From Aurelia coerulea (lineage: Eukaryota; Cnidaria; Scyphozoa; Semaeostomeae; Ulmaridae): 64,000 nucleotides of DNA. The stretch lies in the NCBI GenBank assembly GCA_039566865.1, contig CM076960.1, positions 13,120,501 to 13,184,500 of the forward strand, given 5' to 3'. Position numbers and translations under genes: made by a program. Every line of letters begins with the position of its first letter. Position 1 is the stretch's first letter. Shown in pieces: positions 44,776-56,037 of this stretch. The notes under the pieces are model-generated. The model was not told the DNA's origin. It saw only the letters and a list, made by a program, of their open reading frames with translations, and made no database searches.

Positions 44776-46665
44776 TTGTTTATTTGTTACCTCTTTAAGT
44801 CTGAAATGATGGAGTGCGACGATAGCGAAGATAGTGATGGTGGTGATGATATTTCTGAGGATGCAGATAGTGATGGTGACAATATTTCTTTGTCTGATTT
44901 TGAAACTAGTTCAGATGAAAGTATCTATGAAAGAGAAGATGACAATGATGAGTATGATCCAGAAGGAGTAGAAAGTGATGAAGATGAGCAAAATTGTTGC
45001 CACTGGTCAACGAAGAAAGATGATGAAAGTGAAACAGATTATTTTGAAAACGAAAACATGGTAGATTTTGGTTGTCCTGCTTTGAATTTCGATGATGATG
45101 CCAAGCCTAATGATATCGTCGAAAGAATCATGGACGAAAGGTTTATGCGAATGTGCATTGATGCAACAAATGAACATGGTCGAAGTGATCCGAAATATCT
45201 TGAGAGAATTGGGGAAATACCGTTAGAACAGAAAGGTATTTGCTTTGTGCGTGGCTTCTTAGCAGTGAAATGGCATCTGAGGCTTATCCGATATCCTCAA
45301 ATGAAATGGGCATGGTCAGACGACCCACTGAGGTCACAACCAGAAGTAAAGAAGATCATGTCTCTCGAAGTTTTCCAGCTGATGCTGAAGCATTTTAGAG
45401 TTGTGCTACCATCATCTCTACCACCTAAAGAAAGTGCCTCTTATCATCCGTTGCAAAACATCAACAACGGAGTAAACTATTTGCGCGAAAAAGCACTATC
45501 ATTATGGAAGACAGGAAAAACATTATGCATAGATGAGGGCCGCATAGTGAGTAAAAGTAGGCGCAATCCTTACAAAATAAGAAATCCGGATAAACCAATA
45601 CGAATGGGATGGACAGTGTGCAAAATAAGTAATAAGGGACAGCATGGTTCCTATTTCGTAAATAATCATGTAACTAAAGTGGGGAAAAAGTCATATGTTC
45701 ACCCAGAAAATGGAAAGAACTATGACATTGTAGATCAGTTAACTTTGGGCTTGAAAGGTGAGAGTAGGCTGGTGGTAATGGATAACGGTTTTCCAACTGT
45801 GAAGCTCTTGAAAAACGCAAGGGAACTATGGAAAACAAGGGTGATTGCCACACAACGTGGCAATACGGCCCATCTTCCCAAAAGCCACAAAACGAATGTG
45901 AAGAAGACGAAGGAGTTTGTTCGCGGGTTTTCGAAATCATTGCACTGCGGAAATCTGTCAATTACGTACTGGAACGATAATAACGCTGTAACATTTCTCG
46001 ACAATGGTGTACCTTCAGGACGAGAGCATTGGGAAACGATAGAGGTAAATAAAGGTGCTGAGAAAGCAGTAATCCACGTTCCACAGGTAGCAAAGCTCTA
46101 CAAAGAAGTGTACGGATGGGTTGATCGGTCAAACCAGCAATTGGCGTATTATAATTCCGAAGTTCGAAGTATTCGCAAGCAAAGCAGAGTCTTTGACTGT
46201 CTTTTGGAGATGTATGTGCTAGTAAATGCACATACTATTTGGCGAAATAGCCCCAACCTCTTAGAAGGATTGAGCAGAGATAGGTTGGGCCAAAGTGAGT
46301 TTAGATTTGAAATAATTCGCGTGTGGTACGCAATGTTCAGAAAAACAAATGGATCAAAGGAAGTTTTGCATTATGGTGTCTTCAAACAACCAAACCATAG
46401 GCGAAAACTAGCGCACACGATTACATCTCCACGAAAGGGATGCCATGATACCAAGAGGATCTCTACCGATGAAACCACGTGTAAGTCACGACGTTTGAGG
46501 TGCAGGATTTGTAAAAGAAAGTCCTCATACAAATGCAGCAAATGTTCAAGTCCAGGAGAGCCGCTGGTTCTTTGCTCAGCAAAATCAGGTCGCCAATGCT
46601 GGAATGACTATCATGTAGCCAGAGAATATGACTTACCAAGCAGTCAGTCTCAATCACAAGAATAG
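44776..46665 (+). CDS. piggyBac transposase
   Basis: The 629-residue DDE transposase cuts and pastes at TTAA. The N-terminus is very acidic (ECDDSEDSDGGDD onward), as in many piggyBac proteins. The DDE domain shows CIDEGRIVSKSRRNP (first Asp near 251), LVVMDNGFPTVKLL (second near 335) and YGWVDRSNQQLAYY (third near 448). The tail is a cysteine-rich zinc-binding domain, CRICKRKSSYKCSKC, then CWNDYH, which normally reads the terminal repeats. The frame is open without defects. ATG codons at 44806/44809 (MMECDD) are a more likely start than 44776, because the acidic domain begins there. No intron is needed. The element may be capable of movement. Confidence 0.92.
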   Translation: MFICYLFKSEMMECDDSEDSDGGDDISEDADSDGDNISLSDFETSSDESIYEREDDNDEYDPEGVESDEDEQNCCHWSTKKDDESETDYFENENMVDFGCPALNFDDDAKPNDIVERIMDERFMRMCIDATNEHGRSDPKYLERIGEIPLEQKGICFVRGFLAVKWHLRLIRYPQMKWAWSDDPLRSQPEVKKIMSLEVFQLMLKHFRVVLPSSLPPKESASYHPLQNINNGVNYLREKALSLWKTGKTLCIDEGRIVSKSRRNPYKIRNPDKPIRMGWTVCKISNKGQHGSYFVNNHVTKVGKKSYVHPENGKNYDIVDQLTLGLKGESRLVVMDNGFPTVKLLKNARELWKTRVIATQRGNTAHLPKSHKTNVKKTKEFVRGFSKSLHCGNLSITYWNDNNAVTFLDNGVPSGREHWETIEVNKGAEKAVIHVPQVAKLYKEVYGWVDRSNQQLAYYNSEVRSIRKQSRVFDCLLEMYVLVNAHTIWRNSPNLLEGLSRDRLGQSEFRFEIIRVWYAMFRKTNGSKEVLHYGVFKQPNHRRKLAHTITSPRKGCHDTKRISTDETTCKSRRLRCRICKRKSSYKCSKCSSPGEPLVLCSAKSGRQCWNDYHVAREYDLPSSQSQSQE

Positions 46666-47880
46666 ATGCTATGCTATGTGTTATGAGATAAATGTACAGG
46701 CTTGGTATGGTGTAGATGTTGCTTTAGGTTCAGGCTTGCGCTAAAATAGAGGTCGAGTTATACACACTCAAGAAGGCATGCGTAGGAAAGAGGCCGTTTT
46801 GTTTGGTACTTTACCCAAAATTTTAGGTTGATCCCAGACAACGGAGCAGCTACATTCGCTTTCATTCCAGAGGCTTTGGGAAAAGCGAGCACTTTCAGTA
46901 GGGGTTCTTTGCTGGCATGGCAATAAACTGTTTGCGCGTTTCTACAGCAGCACATGTCTTCTACCCAAGTTTCTTCACTTACCTACACGTCACTTATCTT
47001 ACTTCAGTTATCTACGACACGCTAGTTTTAAATTAAACGTAATTTGTTCCTTTCATTCAAAACAATAATATCTAACTTGGTGGTACGGCTGGCATACAGA
47101 GCCCCTCGTTTTAAGTTTACTCCATGTCATCAGACAGGATTCATTCAATCCATCTTTGAATGGAGCAAACCAGATACTTGTATCAATAGCATCGCCCTGG
47201 CAATGCAATTGATTGACGCATCAGTAAAAAGTGACTAGAAATCGCAAACAACGGTAAATAATGGCCGAAAAGTCAAAACGATATATCCAACAATCCAAAT
47301 TAGTTCACAAAAGAATCTTTGGAGCCAGGTTAGATGTCTCTTGGTCAGGAATTGCTAATGCACAGTTACGCTAAAGATGGCGGCAAGTAACATCTTACCA
47401 AAATGCAAAGTGCTAATTTATCTCATTTGTTTGAGGGTTATCAATCAAATTTTTGAATTGCAGGGTGAGGTGCGAAATTTTAGTTGAAAGTTATTGAAAA
47501 GCCTCCGCCCCCCATGACAGATACTTAATGACCACTCCCTAATTGCCTGTTGCTTTTTCCAATTGATTCATTTAAATGTTACACGACCTCCCGCACTGGA
47601 TAGACCATGCCGGAGGGTGTTGCTTTGCTTTTTAGAAGAAGCGGTTGTATTTTGCAAATCGTTTCGGTTGTATAAAATCTATTTAACGTATGATGTACTG
47701 GACATTTTTCACGACTTTCATGTGTGATCTTTAGTATGTGGTTGTGTGTGATCAGCTTCAGGGAATGACACACAAGGATGGTTGAGAAAAAAAATTGAAC
47801 CAGAAGGAAGATAATGTTTTCATTTGTTTAGCAAAACTAACTGTTAACAGCAAACCAAATCGATTTGTTAGAATGAAGGC
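46666..47880. other. piggyBac internal spacer
   Basis: The region between the transposase stop and the right satellite array holds only short, unlikely frames. Confidence 0.5.
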
Positions 47881-49020
47881 GATTTTGGAAATCAGGGGAT
47901 CGGAAAGGTACTATTCACCAATTTTCATTGAATCCTGACATATTTCATTTTTCTTGAAATTTGCCCCCACGTTGGAACATAAATGCCCCTGTTTTACCCC
48001 TAAACCTCAAAATTTCTCAAAATGAAGTCGATTTTCAAAATCAGGGCATCGAAAAGGTACTTTTTACCAATTTCCATTGAATTCTGACATCTTTCATTTT
48101 TCTAGAAATTTGCCCCCACATTGGCACATAAAATTCCCCCTGCTTTACCCCTAAACCTCAAAATTTCTCAAAATGAAGTCGATTTTCGAAATCAGGGTAT
48201 CGAAAAGGTACTTTTTACCAATTTTCATTGAATTCTGACACCTTTTATTTTTCTAGAAATTTACCCCTACGTTGGAACATAAATGCCCCCTGTTTTACCC
48301 CTAAACCTCAAAATTTCTCAAAATGAAGTCAATTTTCGAAATCAGGGCATCGAAAAGGTACTTTTTACCAATTTTCATTGAATTCTGACATCTTTTATTT
48401 TTCTAGAAATTTGCCCCCACGTTGGAACATAAATGCCCCCTGTTTTACCTCTAAACCTCAAAATTTCTCAAAATGAAGTCAATTTTTGAAATCAGGGCAT
48501 TGAAAAGGTACTTTTTACCAATTTTCATTGAATTCTGACATCTTTTATTTTTCTAGAAATTTGCCCCCACGTTGGAACATAAATGCCCCCTGTTTTACCT
48601 CTAAACCTCAAAATTTCTCAAAATGAAGTCAATTTTCGAAATCAGGGCATCGAAAAGGTACTTTTTACCAATTTTCATTGAATTCTGACATCTTTTATTT
48701 TTCTAGAAATTTGCCCCCACGTTGGAACATAAATGCCCCCTGTTTTACCCCTAAACCTCAACATTTCTCAAAATGAAGTCGATTTTCGAAATCAGGGCAT
48801 CGAAAAGGTACTTATTACCAATTTTCATTGAATTCTGACATCCTTTATTTTTCTAGAAATTTGCCCCCACGTTGGAACATAAATGCCCCCTGTTTTACCC
48901 CTAAACCTCAAAATTTTTCAAAATGAAGTCGATTTTCGAAATCAAGGCATCGAAAAGGTACTACCCACCAAATTTCATTGAATTTTGAGAATCTTCCATT
49001 TCGGGTGAATTTTTCATGTC
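47881..49020 (-). repeat. Right 150-bp satellite array of piggyBac
   Basis: Seven to eight units inverted relative to the left array share GAAATTTGCCCCCACGTTGG and CGAAATCAGGGCATCGAAAA. Spacing is close to 150 bp (about 47964, 48114, 48264, 48414, 48564, 48714 and 48864). Confidence 0.92.
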
Positions 49021-51956
49021 TTGAATCTTGAGCCCAGAAAATGGACCACAAAGGCGGAAAGGGTTTAAGCGAATTTGCTTGTTTTATATCCAACGGAAGC
49101 TGATTCCAAGTTCTAGCGCCACGAAAAGATATCGCTTTTTGTCCTTTGCAGGTTGTCATCCTTGGGATATAGAGATCAGTGGCTGCATTTCGCAAGCTAA
49201 TATCAATATTTCGGTCAGAATTTTTTGTGAACAAATCAGAAAGATAGCTAGGTGCAAGGCCAGTTATTGCTTTATACGTAACCGTAGCTGTTTCACTTTT
49301 AATCATATCACTGACAGTAAGCCATTTAAAGTTCTTAATCAAAAGGGTCGCAGATGTATCATAACTGCTATTTGAGACAATCCTTGCAGCTCGATTTTGC
49401 AATTTTTGCAGAGCTTGCAATCTAGCTTCGCCACAGCTTCCCCATACAGAGCAACAGTAGCGAAAGTGTGGCTCGACAATGCCTCGGTACATTTGTATCA
49501 GAGTAGGTTTCGGTACGAATTTCTTAGCATACTTGAGAAAACCTAAAGCACGAGATACTTTGCCACATAAGACTTTCATGTGCTGATTCCAGTCAAGATT
49601 ACTGTCAAGTTGAACACCTAAATATTTCACATTGTTAACTAGATTTATGTCAGAGCCTCCAATAGAAAAAGTTGGAGAATCTACTTTCTTTTCAGCAATC
49701 TTCTTCAGGTTTGGTTGGGAACCTATAACCATCGCTTGCGTCTTTACAACATTTAACGACAGTTTGTTACCCTGCAACCATTTGTTTAGACAATCGAGAT
49801 CCCTATTTAGTGTCGTATTAAGCTCTTCGATGTTTTTAGAGGCATATGAGATGCTAGTATCGTCAGCATACATTGTCAGATTACATTTATTGAGTGCCAA
49901 AGGAAGATCATTAATGTAGATTAGAAAAAGGAGTGGTCCTAAGCACGATCCCTGAGGAACACCACAATCAATATCGTGCAAATCAGAACATGCACCATTA
50001 ACTTTACAGAACTGACATCTGTTTTCTAAGTAAGATTGGAACCATAAATATTCGAGGCCGTCAATGCCATATTTCTTCAGTTTCGCGAGAAGAATTTGAT
50101 GATTGACCGTGTCAAATGCTTTCTTAAGGTCGATGAAGACCATAGCAGTGTATTTTCCATTATCTATATTGACGTACCAATCATTTGTATTGTTTAAAAG
50201 GGATGTAACTACAGAATGCAAACTCCTAAAACCGGATTGATGCGAAAAAAGATGCTTATTGCCGTCCATATACTCATAAAGCTGATTGTAAACCAACTTT
50301 TCAAACACCCTTGATAAAAAAGGGAGAACTGATATGGGTCTGTAATTTGAGCGATCATTCTGTTGGCCACTTTTAAATATAGGGGCAACTCTTGCAATTT
50401 TCCAACTATCCGGGAAAACACCAGTAGCTAAAGAGAGATTAAACATGTCGCAAAGAGAATCGGCCAAGATTGGAAGTCCAGCTTTCAAGAAAAAGTTGGC
50501 AATGCCATCAGGCCCAGATCCCATAGATGATTTGAATTTTCCAAAGACCTTTTCGACCTGACGTGTATCCACGGGCTTAAAGTGGAACTTAGTATTTTCT
50601 TTATTGACAGAATATTCATTTCCCAAAAGTGGATTTACCGTATCCGGTATTTTGTCACTGAGCTTTTTACCAATGCCACAGAAAAAATTATTCATGGATT
50701 CAGCGATAGCCTTATTGTCAAATATTGTTTCACCCTCAACACTTAGACATGAAACATGAGTAGTCTTGGATTTTTTGTTTAGAACTTGGTTAATAATTTT
50801 CCATGACCCCTTAACATCACCAGCATAAGACGAAATCTTCTTTGTGAAAAACTCACGCTTCAGGTCCAAGTTCAACTTGTTAACTCTGTTACGTAACTGC
50901 CTATAAGCTTGCATCAAAATTTGGGATTTGGATCTAACGGCCTGTTTACGTAGTCTGTCACGTGTGGCAGACATAGTCTGAAACTCCTTAGTCAGCCATG
51001 GGGAAAATTTCTCAGACACACGTTTATTACGCATCGGAGCATGCTTCTCAAGAATGAGTGAGAATATATGGGACCATTGCTTAACAATTTTATTAATGTC
51101 GTCAGTATTGGAAACAATACCTTTCCAGTCTACTGAAAGTAAGTCATTCAAAAACTCAGTTTTATTGAAGTTTTTCAGACTTCTTGTAGAAATATTTTTG
51201 TGCTGTTTCTTTACAGAGCCACGGAATTTTCTAATACAATACACCAAATAATGGTCACTAATGCCAAGAGGGTGAACTCCTGAAATAACAATATTTGACT
51301 TATTGTTAGTAGCCACATGGTCTATTAACGTGGATGATGAGATTGTCTCTCTTGTGGCTGTTACTATAAGCTGATGGAGTCCAAAAAGATTATAAATATC
51401 TAGCAATCGATTTGAGTGAGACGGTAAATTTGGTGCACCTTCAGGTCGTTGGTTAGGGTAGTTCGACAAGATGTCACAATTAGTGTCACCAAGGAGAATG
51501 ATCTCTTTACCTTCCCTCTCTAAAAACTCTAAGGTTTTCTCAATTTGATCAAAAATCTCACTCGACGCATCAGGAGGTCGATACCATGCCAGTACAATAA
51601 AAGGAGCAGAGCGAGCTGGCTTAATTTCTACACACAATATCTCTAATGAAGAATTTGGGAGATCACTGCGAACAGTACACTTGTCCATAAGAGAGTCCTT
51701 GATATAAAGAGCAACACCACCGCCGTTGCTGTTGCGATCACATCTCTGTATGGAATATCCTCCAATGACTTCCTGAGGAATTAAAGGTAAGGAATTATAT
51801 TTTGAGGTCAAAATATATGGGATTAACTTCCTCTCAATATGTTAGTTTTACTTCCAGAGGTAATGAGGTGTGTGTGATGAGTAATAAATGAAAAACTAAG
51901 GCGGGCAGTTCCCAGGTGAACTGACGTGAAGGCGGGCGATGAATAGCTCCCCGCGC

Positions 51957-52036
51957 CAACTCGAGGCGAGCGTGGAGGCGGGCGCGGAGGCGGGCGCGGA
52001 GGCGGGCGCGGAGGCGGGCGTGGGCGATCGCCCGCC
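51957..52036. repeat. GC-rich 12-bp minisatellite at the right end of X
   Basis: GGAGGCGGGCGC-type units repeat about five times and end in the palindrome GGGCGATCGCCC. Base composition is very different from the surrounding AT-rich DNA. Confidence 0.8.
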
Positions 52037-52053
52037 TTAAAGGGCCAGGCCTG

Positions 52054-52440
52054 CTTGCAGATCCTACTCTGGACGCCATCATGATGCTGTCTTCGAAATT
52101 TGACGAGCAAGCCAAAATTACGAGCATGAAATTAGAAACACAACAAGATCAAATCAATGCTTTGAAAAACCAACTTCCCCATTCTCAGCCTACCCCACAG
52201 TATCATCAGCCAAGCAGACAACAACACCCACGGTTCACGCCGAATTCCCGCGGGCAGTTCCAACGCTCTGCTGCACAGTTTCAGTCTGGTGACTTTCAGA
52301 AGCAACAAGCTTCCGATGCCAGCATTCGCTGCCATTTTTGTCATGGCCTAAACCATTTCAAACGAGATTGCCTTGCCTTCAAACGCTATAGCCAAAGCCA
52401 AACAAACCAGCAGTCGGAAAACTTCTGGGGCTCCCGGTAG
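52054..52440 (+). pseudogene. Gypsy gag, 3' part with zinc knuckle
   Basis: This continues gag after element X. It includes a coiled-coil-like MLSSKFDEQAKITSMKLETQ, a Q/P-rich linker and one CCHC knuckle, CHFCHGLNHFKRDC. It ends with a TAG at 52438-52440. The knuckle marks the nucleocapsid part that binds element RNA. Confidence 0.85.
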
Positions 52441-52445
52441 AGGGT

Positions 52446-54715
52446 CATACCGACAGAGCCCACTCCTTCCCTTCGACCCCCAAAGCCAATGACCATTTTG
52501 GTGAAAATCAGCAACCAGCCCCCCTTCTCTGGCTGACTGGAAAATTAAATGGACCTCCCATTGATATGCTGCTAGACTCTGGAGCCACTGTCTGCTGCCT
52601 TGCCAAGCGTTGCTTCACTTCAAGTCCAAACCTCCGCAGCCTCTCAGTAAAGCCATATTTGGGCCCTGGAATTATGAGTGCAAATGGGATATTACTTAAA
52701 CCCTATGGACTTGTAAACCTGCCTATAACTGTTGGTAATCCTGCAATTTGTTATACAGTTGAATTTATTATTATACATGATCTGCCTTACTCATGTATTC
52801 TTGGCTTGAGTTTTCTTAACCGACTTCAGAAATGGGGTATTGATAACACCAACCAAACACTTTTTTTTGATCAATCTTTTGTCAAAGTGTCCCACGATCC
52901 CCCTCATCAAGATATTTTATCACTTACAACCAATCTGAAATTTGCGATCCCCCCTGGACAGTCATTAAAAGTCTCTGTGATCGCCAGTGGGTCAGCTTTA
53001 AATTCTCTCGCCTGCGCAGAGGTCCTTGTCATTAACAATTCGCCTATATCTAAAACAATTGGCAAAGGAACTAAAATAGCAAATGGAACTTGTGCCTTTG
53101 AGGAAATTACTTCTGAATCTTTCGACAATGTCAATTTAATTTCACCATCATCTGAACAATCTTCACCGGACTGTGTAGACATATTAACAGGAAAAATGCA
53201 ACATCTTTCTCCTCCACAACTACAGCAAGCCACGCAACTACTGACAGACTTTCATGATGTCTTCTCCTTATCAAATTCCAAGATTGGAAGAGCTAATGTA
53301 CCCCCATTTGATGTGCAACTGGAACACTCGACACCTATTTCCACCCCCCCTACGCCCGGTACCTCTCCACCAGCAACCTATTGTGAAAGAACTTCTCAAC
53401 CATTATCAAGACCTGGGTCTCATTGAACACATAGATTCACCCTATCGTGCTGCCACCCTTCTAGTGGAAAAGAAAAATGTTGCTAACAGTGCTCATGTTA
53501 CCGATCGTTACCGCCTCGTAGTTGACTATCGTTTCCTCAACAATGCCCTCACCGATTCAGGATGGCCTGCACCCTCCCTTCAGCAATGTCTTGATTCTGT
53601 CACTGGATCCACATTTGTCAGCTCTATAGATTTGAATAGCGGATACCATCAGATTCCGTGCACTGACCATTGCAAACCACTACTTGCCTTCTCACCTGGC
53701 TACGGTTTTGGTCAATGGACATGGACCGTCATGCCTCAGGGCATCAAACCAGCTTCAAATCACTTTCAAAAGACCACGGAGCAAACATTTTCAGATCTTT
53801 CCGACTGCATTTTACCGCCGTTCTTTGATGATGTAGTGATAAAAGGAACAAGCTTTGAAGAGCATCTATGCAATGTCCGCAAAGTGCTTACAAGAATTAG
53901 GGATGCTGGTCTCACTCTCAATGCCTTAAAGTGCTGTTTTTTTCAAACAACATTGCCTTATCTTGGACATATCATTGACCGCGGTCAAATTCGTTTAGAC
54001 CCTACACGCGTGCAATCTATTGTTGACCTGCCAGTCCCTAGAACTGCTCGTAAATTGAAAGAATTCCTAGGCATGGCTCAATTCTGTGACCGTTTTCTTC
54101 CCCATTACTCAGAGATTGCATCTCCACTTCATCATCTCACCGAAAACGAAGCACCATTCAACTGGACACAAGAGTGTGAAACAGCGTTCAACACAATCAA
54201 GCAACTTCTTACTGCTGCCTCGCTTGTGCGTGTCCCTGATAGTCGAGATTTCTTTGTCTTAGAAACTGATGCATCTGACAAAGGAGAAGGTGTTTGCCTC
54301 AAAGCCCGCAGTTATGCTGATGGAAAGGAATACATCGTTGGTTATGCAAGACGCAAATTTAACACCACAGAAGCCAAATGGAACATAGTTGAAAAAGGAG
54401 CACACGCAATCATCTTTGCCACCCAGAAGTTTCGACATTACCTTTTTGGAAAGCCGTTCTTATTGCGCACTGACAATCGTGTAAACACATACATTCAATC
54501 AAAACGATCGCCGAAAAGCAGAAAACTTCTCAACTGGGCCCTTGAACTATCAGATTCGATTACGAAATCCAACATATTCCATCCAAGAACAATGCGATTA
54601 GCGACTGTCTTAGTCGTATGTATTCAGTCAATACTATCACCATGGATCTCCAACCAGAATTCAACAATGAAGAACTTATTGAGCACCAATCAAAAGACCG
54701 TTTGATCTGTGAAGC
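52446..54715 (+). pseudogene. Gypsy pol: protease, RT, RNase H (frameshifted)
   Basis: The protease has MLLDSGATVCCLA (catalytic D in DSGA). A one-base shift in the C7 run near 53343-53350 moves the frame. RT then follows: YRLVVDYRFLNNAL, FVSSIDLNSGYHQIPC (motif A), VMPQGIKPASNHFQ and PPFFDDVVIKGTS (catalytic FFDD where YxDD is usual). RNase H shows FFVLETDASDKGEGVCLKA, TTEAKWNIVEKGAHAI and LLRTDN. LINE-B interrupts the gene at about 54726, before integrase. It is inactive as it stands. Confidence 0.87.
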
Positions 54716-55599
54716 AAAAGAGTATCTCTTTCCTTAAACATCCTTAAAACTCATGCAATGATAGTTGGATCCCGTCCAAAGCTGAACAAGATTTGTGATG
54801 AAGTCGTTGACCAGCCTTCCTTTTCTATAAATGGCACACAGATAGAGACTGTGGAGAGGACTAAATACCTTGGTGTCCAGTTGGACAGTCATCTTGTCTG
54901 GGATTAGCATATAAAGTGTATGAGACCTAAAGTATCTCGAGCCTTAGGTTTTCTTAAGTATGCAAAGAAATTTCTCCCTGAGGAAACGCTCAGTAAGATG
55001 TACAGAGGAATTGTTGAACCCCACTTCAGGTATTGTTGCTCAGTTTGGGGATGCTGTGGTAAAACCCAAATTGACACTCTCCAAAAATTATAAAATCGAG
55101 CTGCCAGAATTGTTACAAATAGCAGCTATGATGTTTCAGCAGCTGGTCTGATCAAAAGGCTGAAATGGCCAAATATTTTAGACATTATTCAAAGTGAAAC
55201 AGCGACTATAATGTACAAGTCAACAAATAGTCTTGTGCCCGAATATCTGTCTGAGTTATTTGTAAAAAATTCAGCTCTCAACACAATGAGACTAAGAAAT
55301 ACCGAAGCTGACTTGCGTGTTCCTTTCTTCAAGACGGCAAATGGGCAGGAGTCCATTTCATTTCGAGGGCCTAAGGTTTGGAACCAATTAAGTTCAGATG
55401 TCAAACATGCACCCTCCCTTTCAACTTTCAAAAAGAGGCTAAAAAAGAAATTGTAGAGGGTTTTTGGTTTTTCTTTTACTTTTCTTTTGATAAATTTAGG
55501 AACATTTCTATTTGTATCTATTATCTATTTATATTATATTAAAACAAAGCCACCATCAAAAATAACAGAAAAAAAAAGTATATGAAAAACAAAACTGTT

Positions 55600-55646
55600 A
55601 AAAGCAAAACGTTTCGATTATAAAATCTTCATCAGTTGTTTACAAC
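55600..55646 (-). ncRNA. Hammerhead-ribozyme-like core of PLE-2
   Basis: The minus strand reads AACAACTGATGA, a short AT-rich hairpin (GATTTTATAATC), then GAAACGTTTTGCTTTT. The CUGAUGA and GAAA boxes are intact. Helix I can form between AAACAA and UUGCUUU with one mismatch. The helix III equivalent is the self-complementary AACGTT. Same position as in PLE-1. Confidence 0.62.
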
Positions 55647-56037
55647 CACAGGACAGCCAAGTATTTATAGGAAACATTAACATAAAATCGTGATAAAATC
55701 CCCCCGAGGCCTCCCTTAAAAACAATGCCAAACAACACACCTAGACTATTAAGTTTTCTTAGCCAGCCAAAACTTCCAATTCAAATAAAAGTTCATGGTA
55801 AATTCCCTAATCCTTTAGTTATCGACATCGGAATGGAAGCTCTGCGTATATAAAGTCTCAAGCAAACGAAGAAGCACGCCTCCCAACGACCCTCCTGGGA
55901 TTTGCTTAAATTGCTAAATCCCTAGATGGCAAGACAGGGAATTCCACCCTGACACCACGTGCACACTGACACGAAATACGAAAGGAAGCATGCCCCCAAG
56001 ATAAAGCCTCAGACTTATTCAAATGGAATGACTGTAT

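Larger units (their letters stand above)
43244..49064 (+). mobile_element. piggyBac element with satellite-built terminal arrays
   Basis: It is flanked by TTAA on both sides (43240-43243 and 49065-49068). The ends are CCCTTTCCGCCTTTGTGGTCC at the left and the complement at the right, with one extra base (GGGT) before the right TTAA. Inside each end lies an array of a 150-bp repeat in inverted orientation. The single transposase gene is in the middle. It sits in the 3' end of LINE-A ORF2 and its removal restores that frame. Confidence 0.9.
43194..51811 (-). pseudogene. LINE-A ORF2 endonuclease-RT, split by piggyBac
   Basis: The long part (51811-49069) has endonuclease blocks GGGVALYIKDSL, IILLGDTNCDIL and PLGISDHYLVYCI. 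RT blocks are SSMGSGPDGIANFFLK, NYRPISVLPFLSRVFE, FIDLKKAFDTVNHQ (motif A), CGVPQGSCLGPLLF (motif B), MYADDTSISY (catalytic YADD) and VKYLGVQLDSNLDW. The C-terminal GARTWNQLPLDIKQANSL is cut at a TTAA by piggyBac. Reading on past it gives about 20 codons of transposon satellite that are not real LINE protein. The true end continues at 43243 and stops at 43194. There is no start; the endonuclease N-terminus is lost. Confidence 0.85.
42957..51840 (-). mobile_element. LINE-A: CR1-like LINE, 5'-truncated and split by piggyBac
   Basis: ORF2 lies on the minus strand from about 51811 to 49069 and resumes at 43243-43194. The 3' UTR runs from 43193 to about 42990 and ends in ATGAA/ATTTC-type pentamer repeats (42957-42990). 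The N-terminal part of the endonuclease is missing, so the copy is 5'-truncated near 51835. LINE-B belongs to the same family by protein and 3' UTR similarity. Confidence 0.85.
34262..52053. mobile_element. Element X: 17.8-kb insertion in gag with 11-bp TIRs
   Basis: The outermost bases are CAGGCCTGGCC at the left and GGCCAGGCCTG at the right, an exact inverted pair. They are flanked by CTTGCA on both sides (34256-34261 and 52054-52059). Ignoring X and one CTTGCA, the gag frame runs on without a break, which fixes these borders. Only about 600 bp belong to X itself (34262-34368, 42676-42956, about 51840-52053). The rest is the R array and LINE-A with piggyBac. CAGG ends recall hAT elements, but those make 8-bp duplications; 6 bp leaves the superfamily open. 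No transposase. Confidence 0.75.

Noticed and set aside
48908..49068. C-terminal extension of the LINE-A ORF2 frame
   Set aside because: These codons lie in piggyBac terminal sequence. The real LINE end continues at 43243-43194 after the insertion.
51823..52127. Arg/Pro-rich frames on the minus strand
   Set aside because: They translate the GC-rich minisatellite at the right end of element X.
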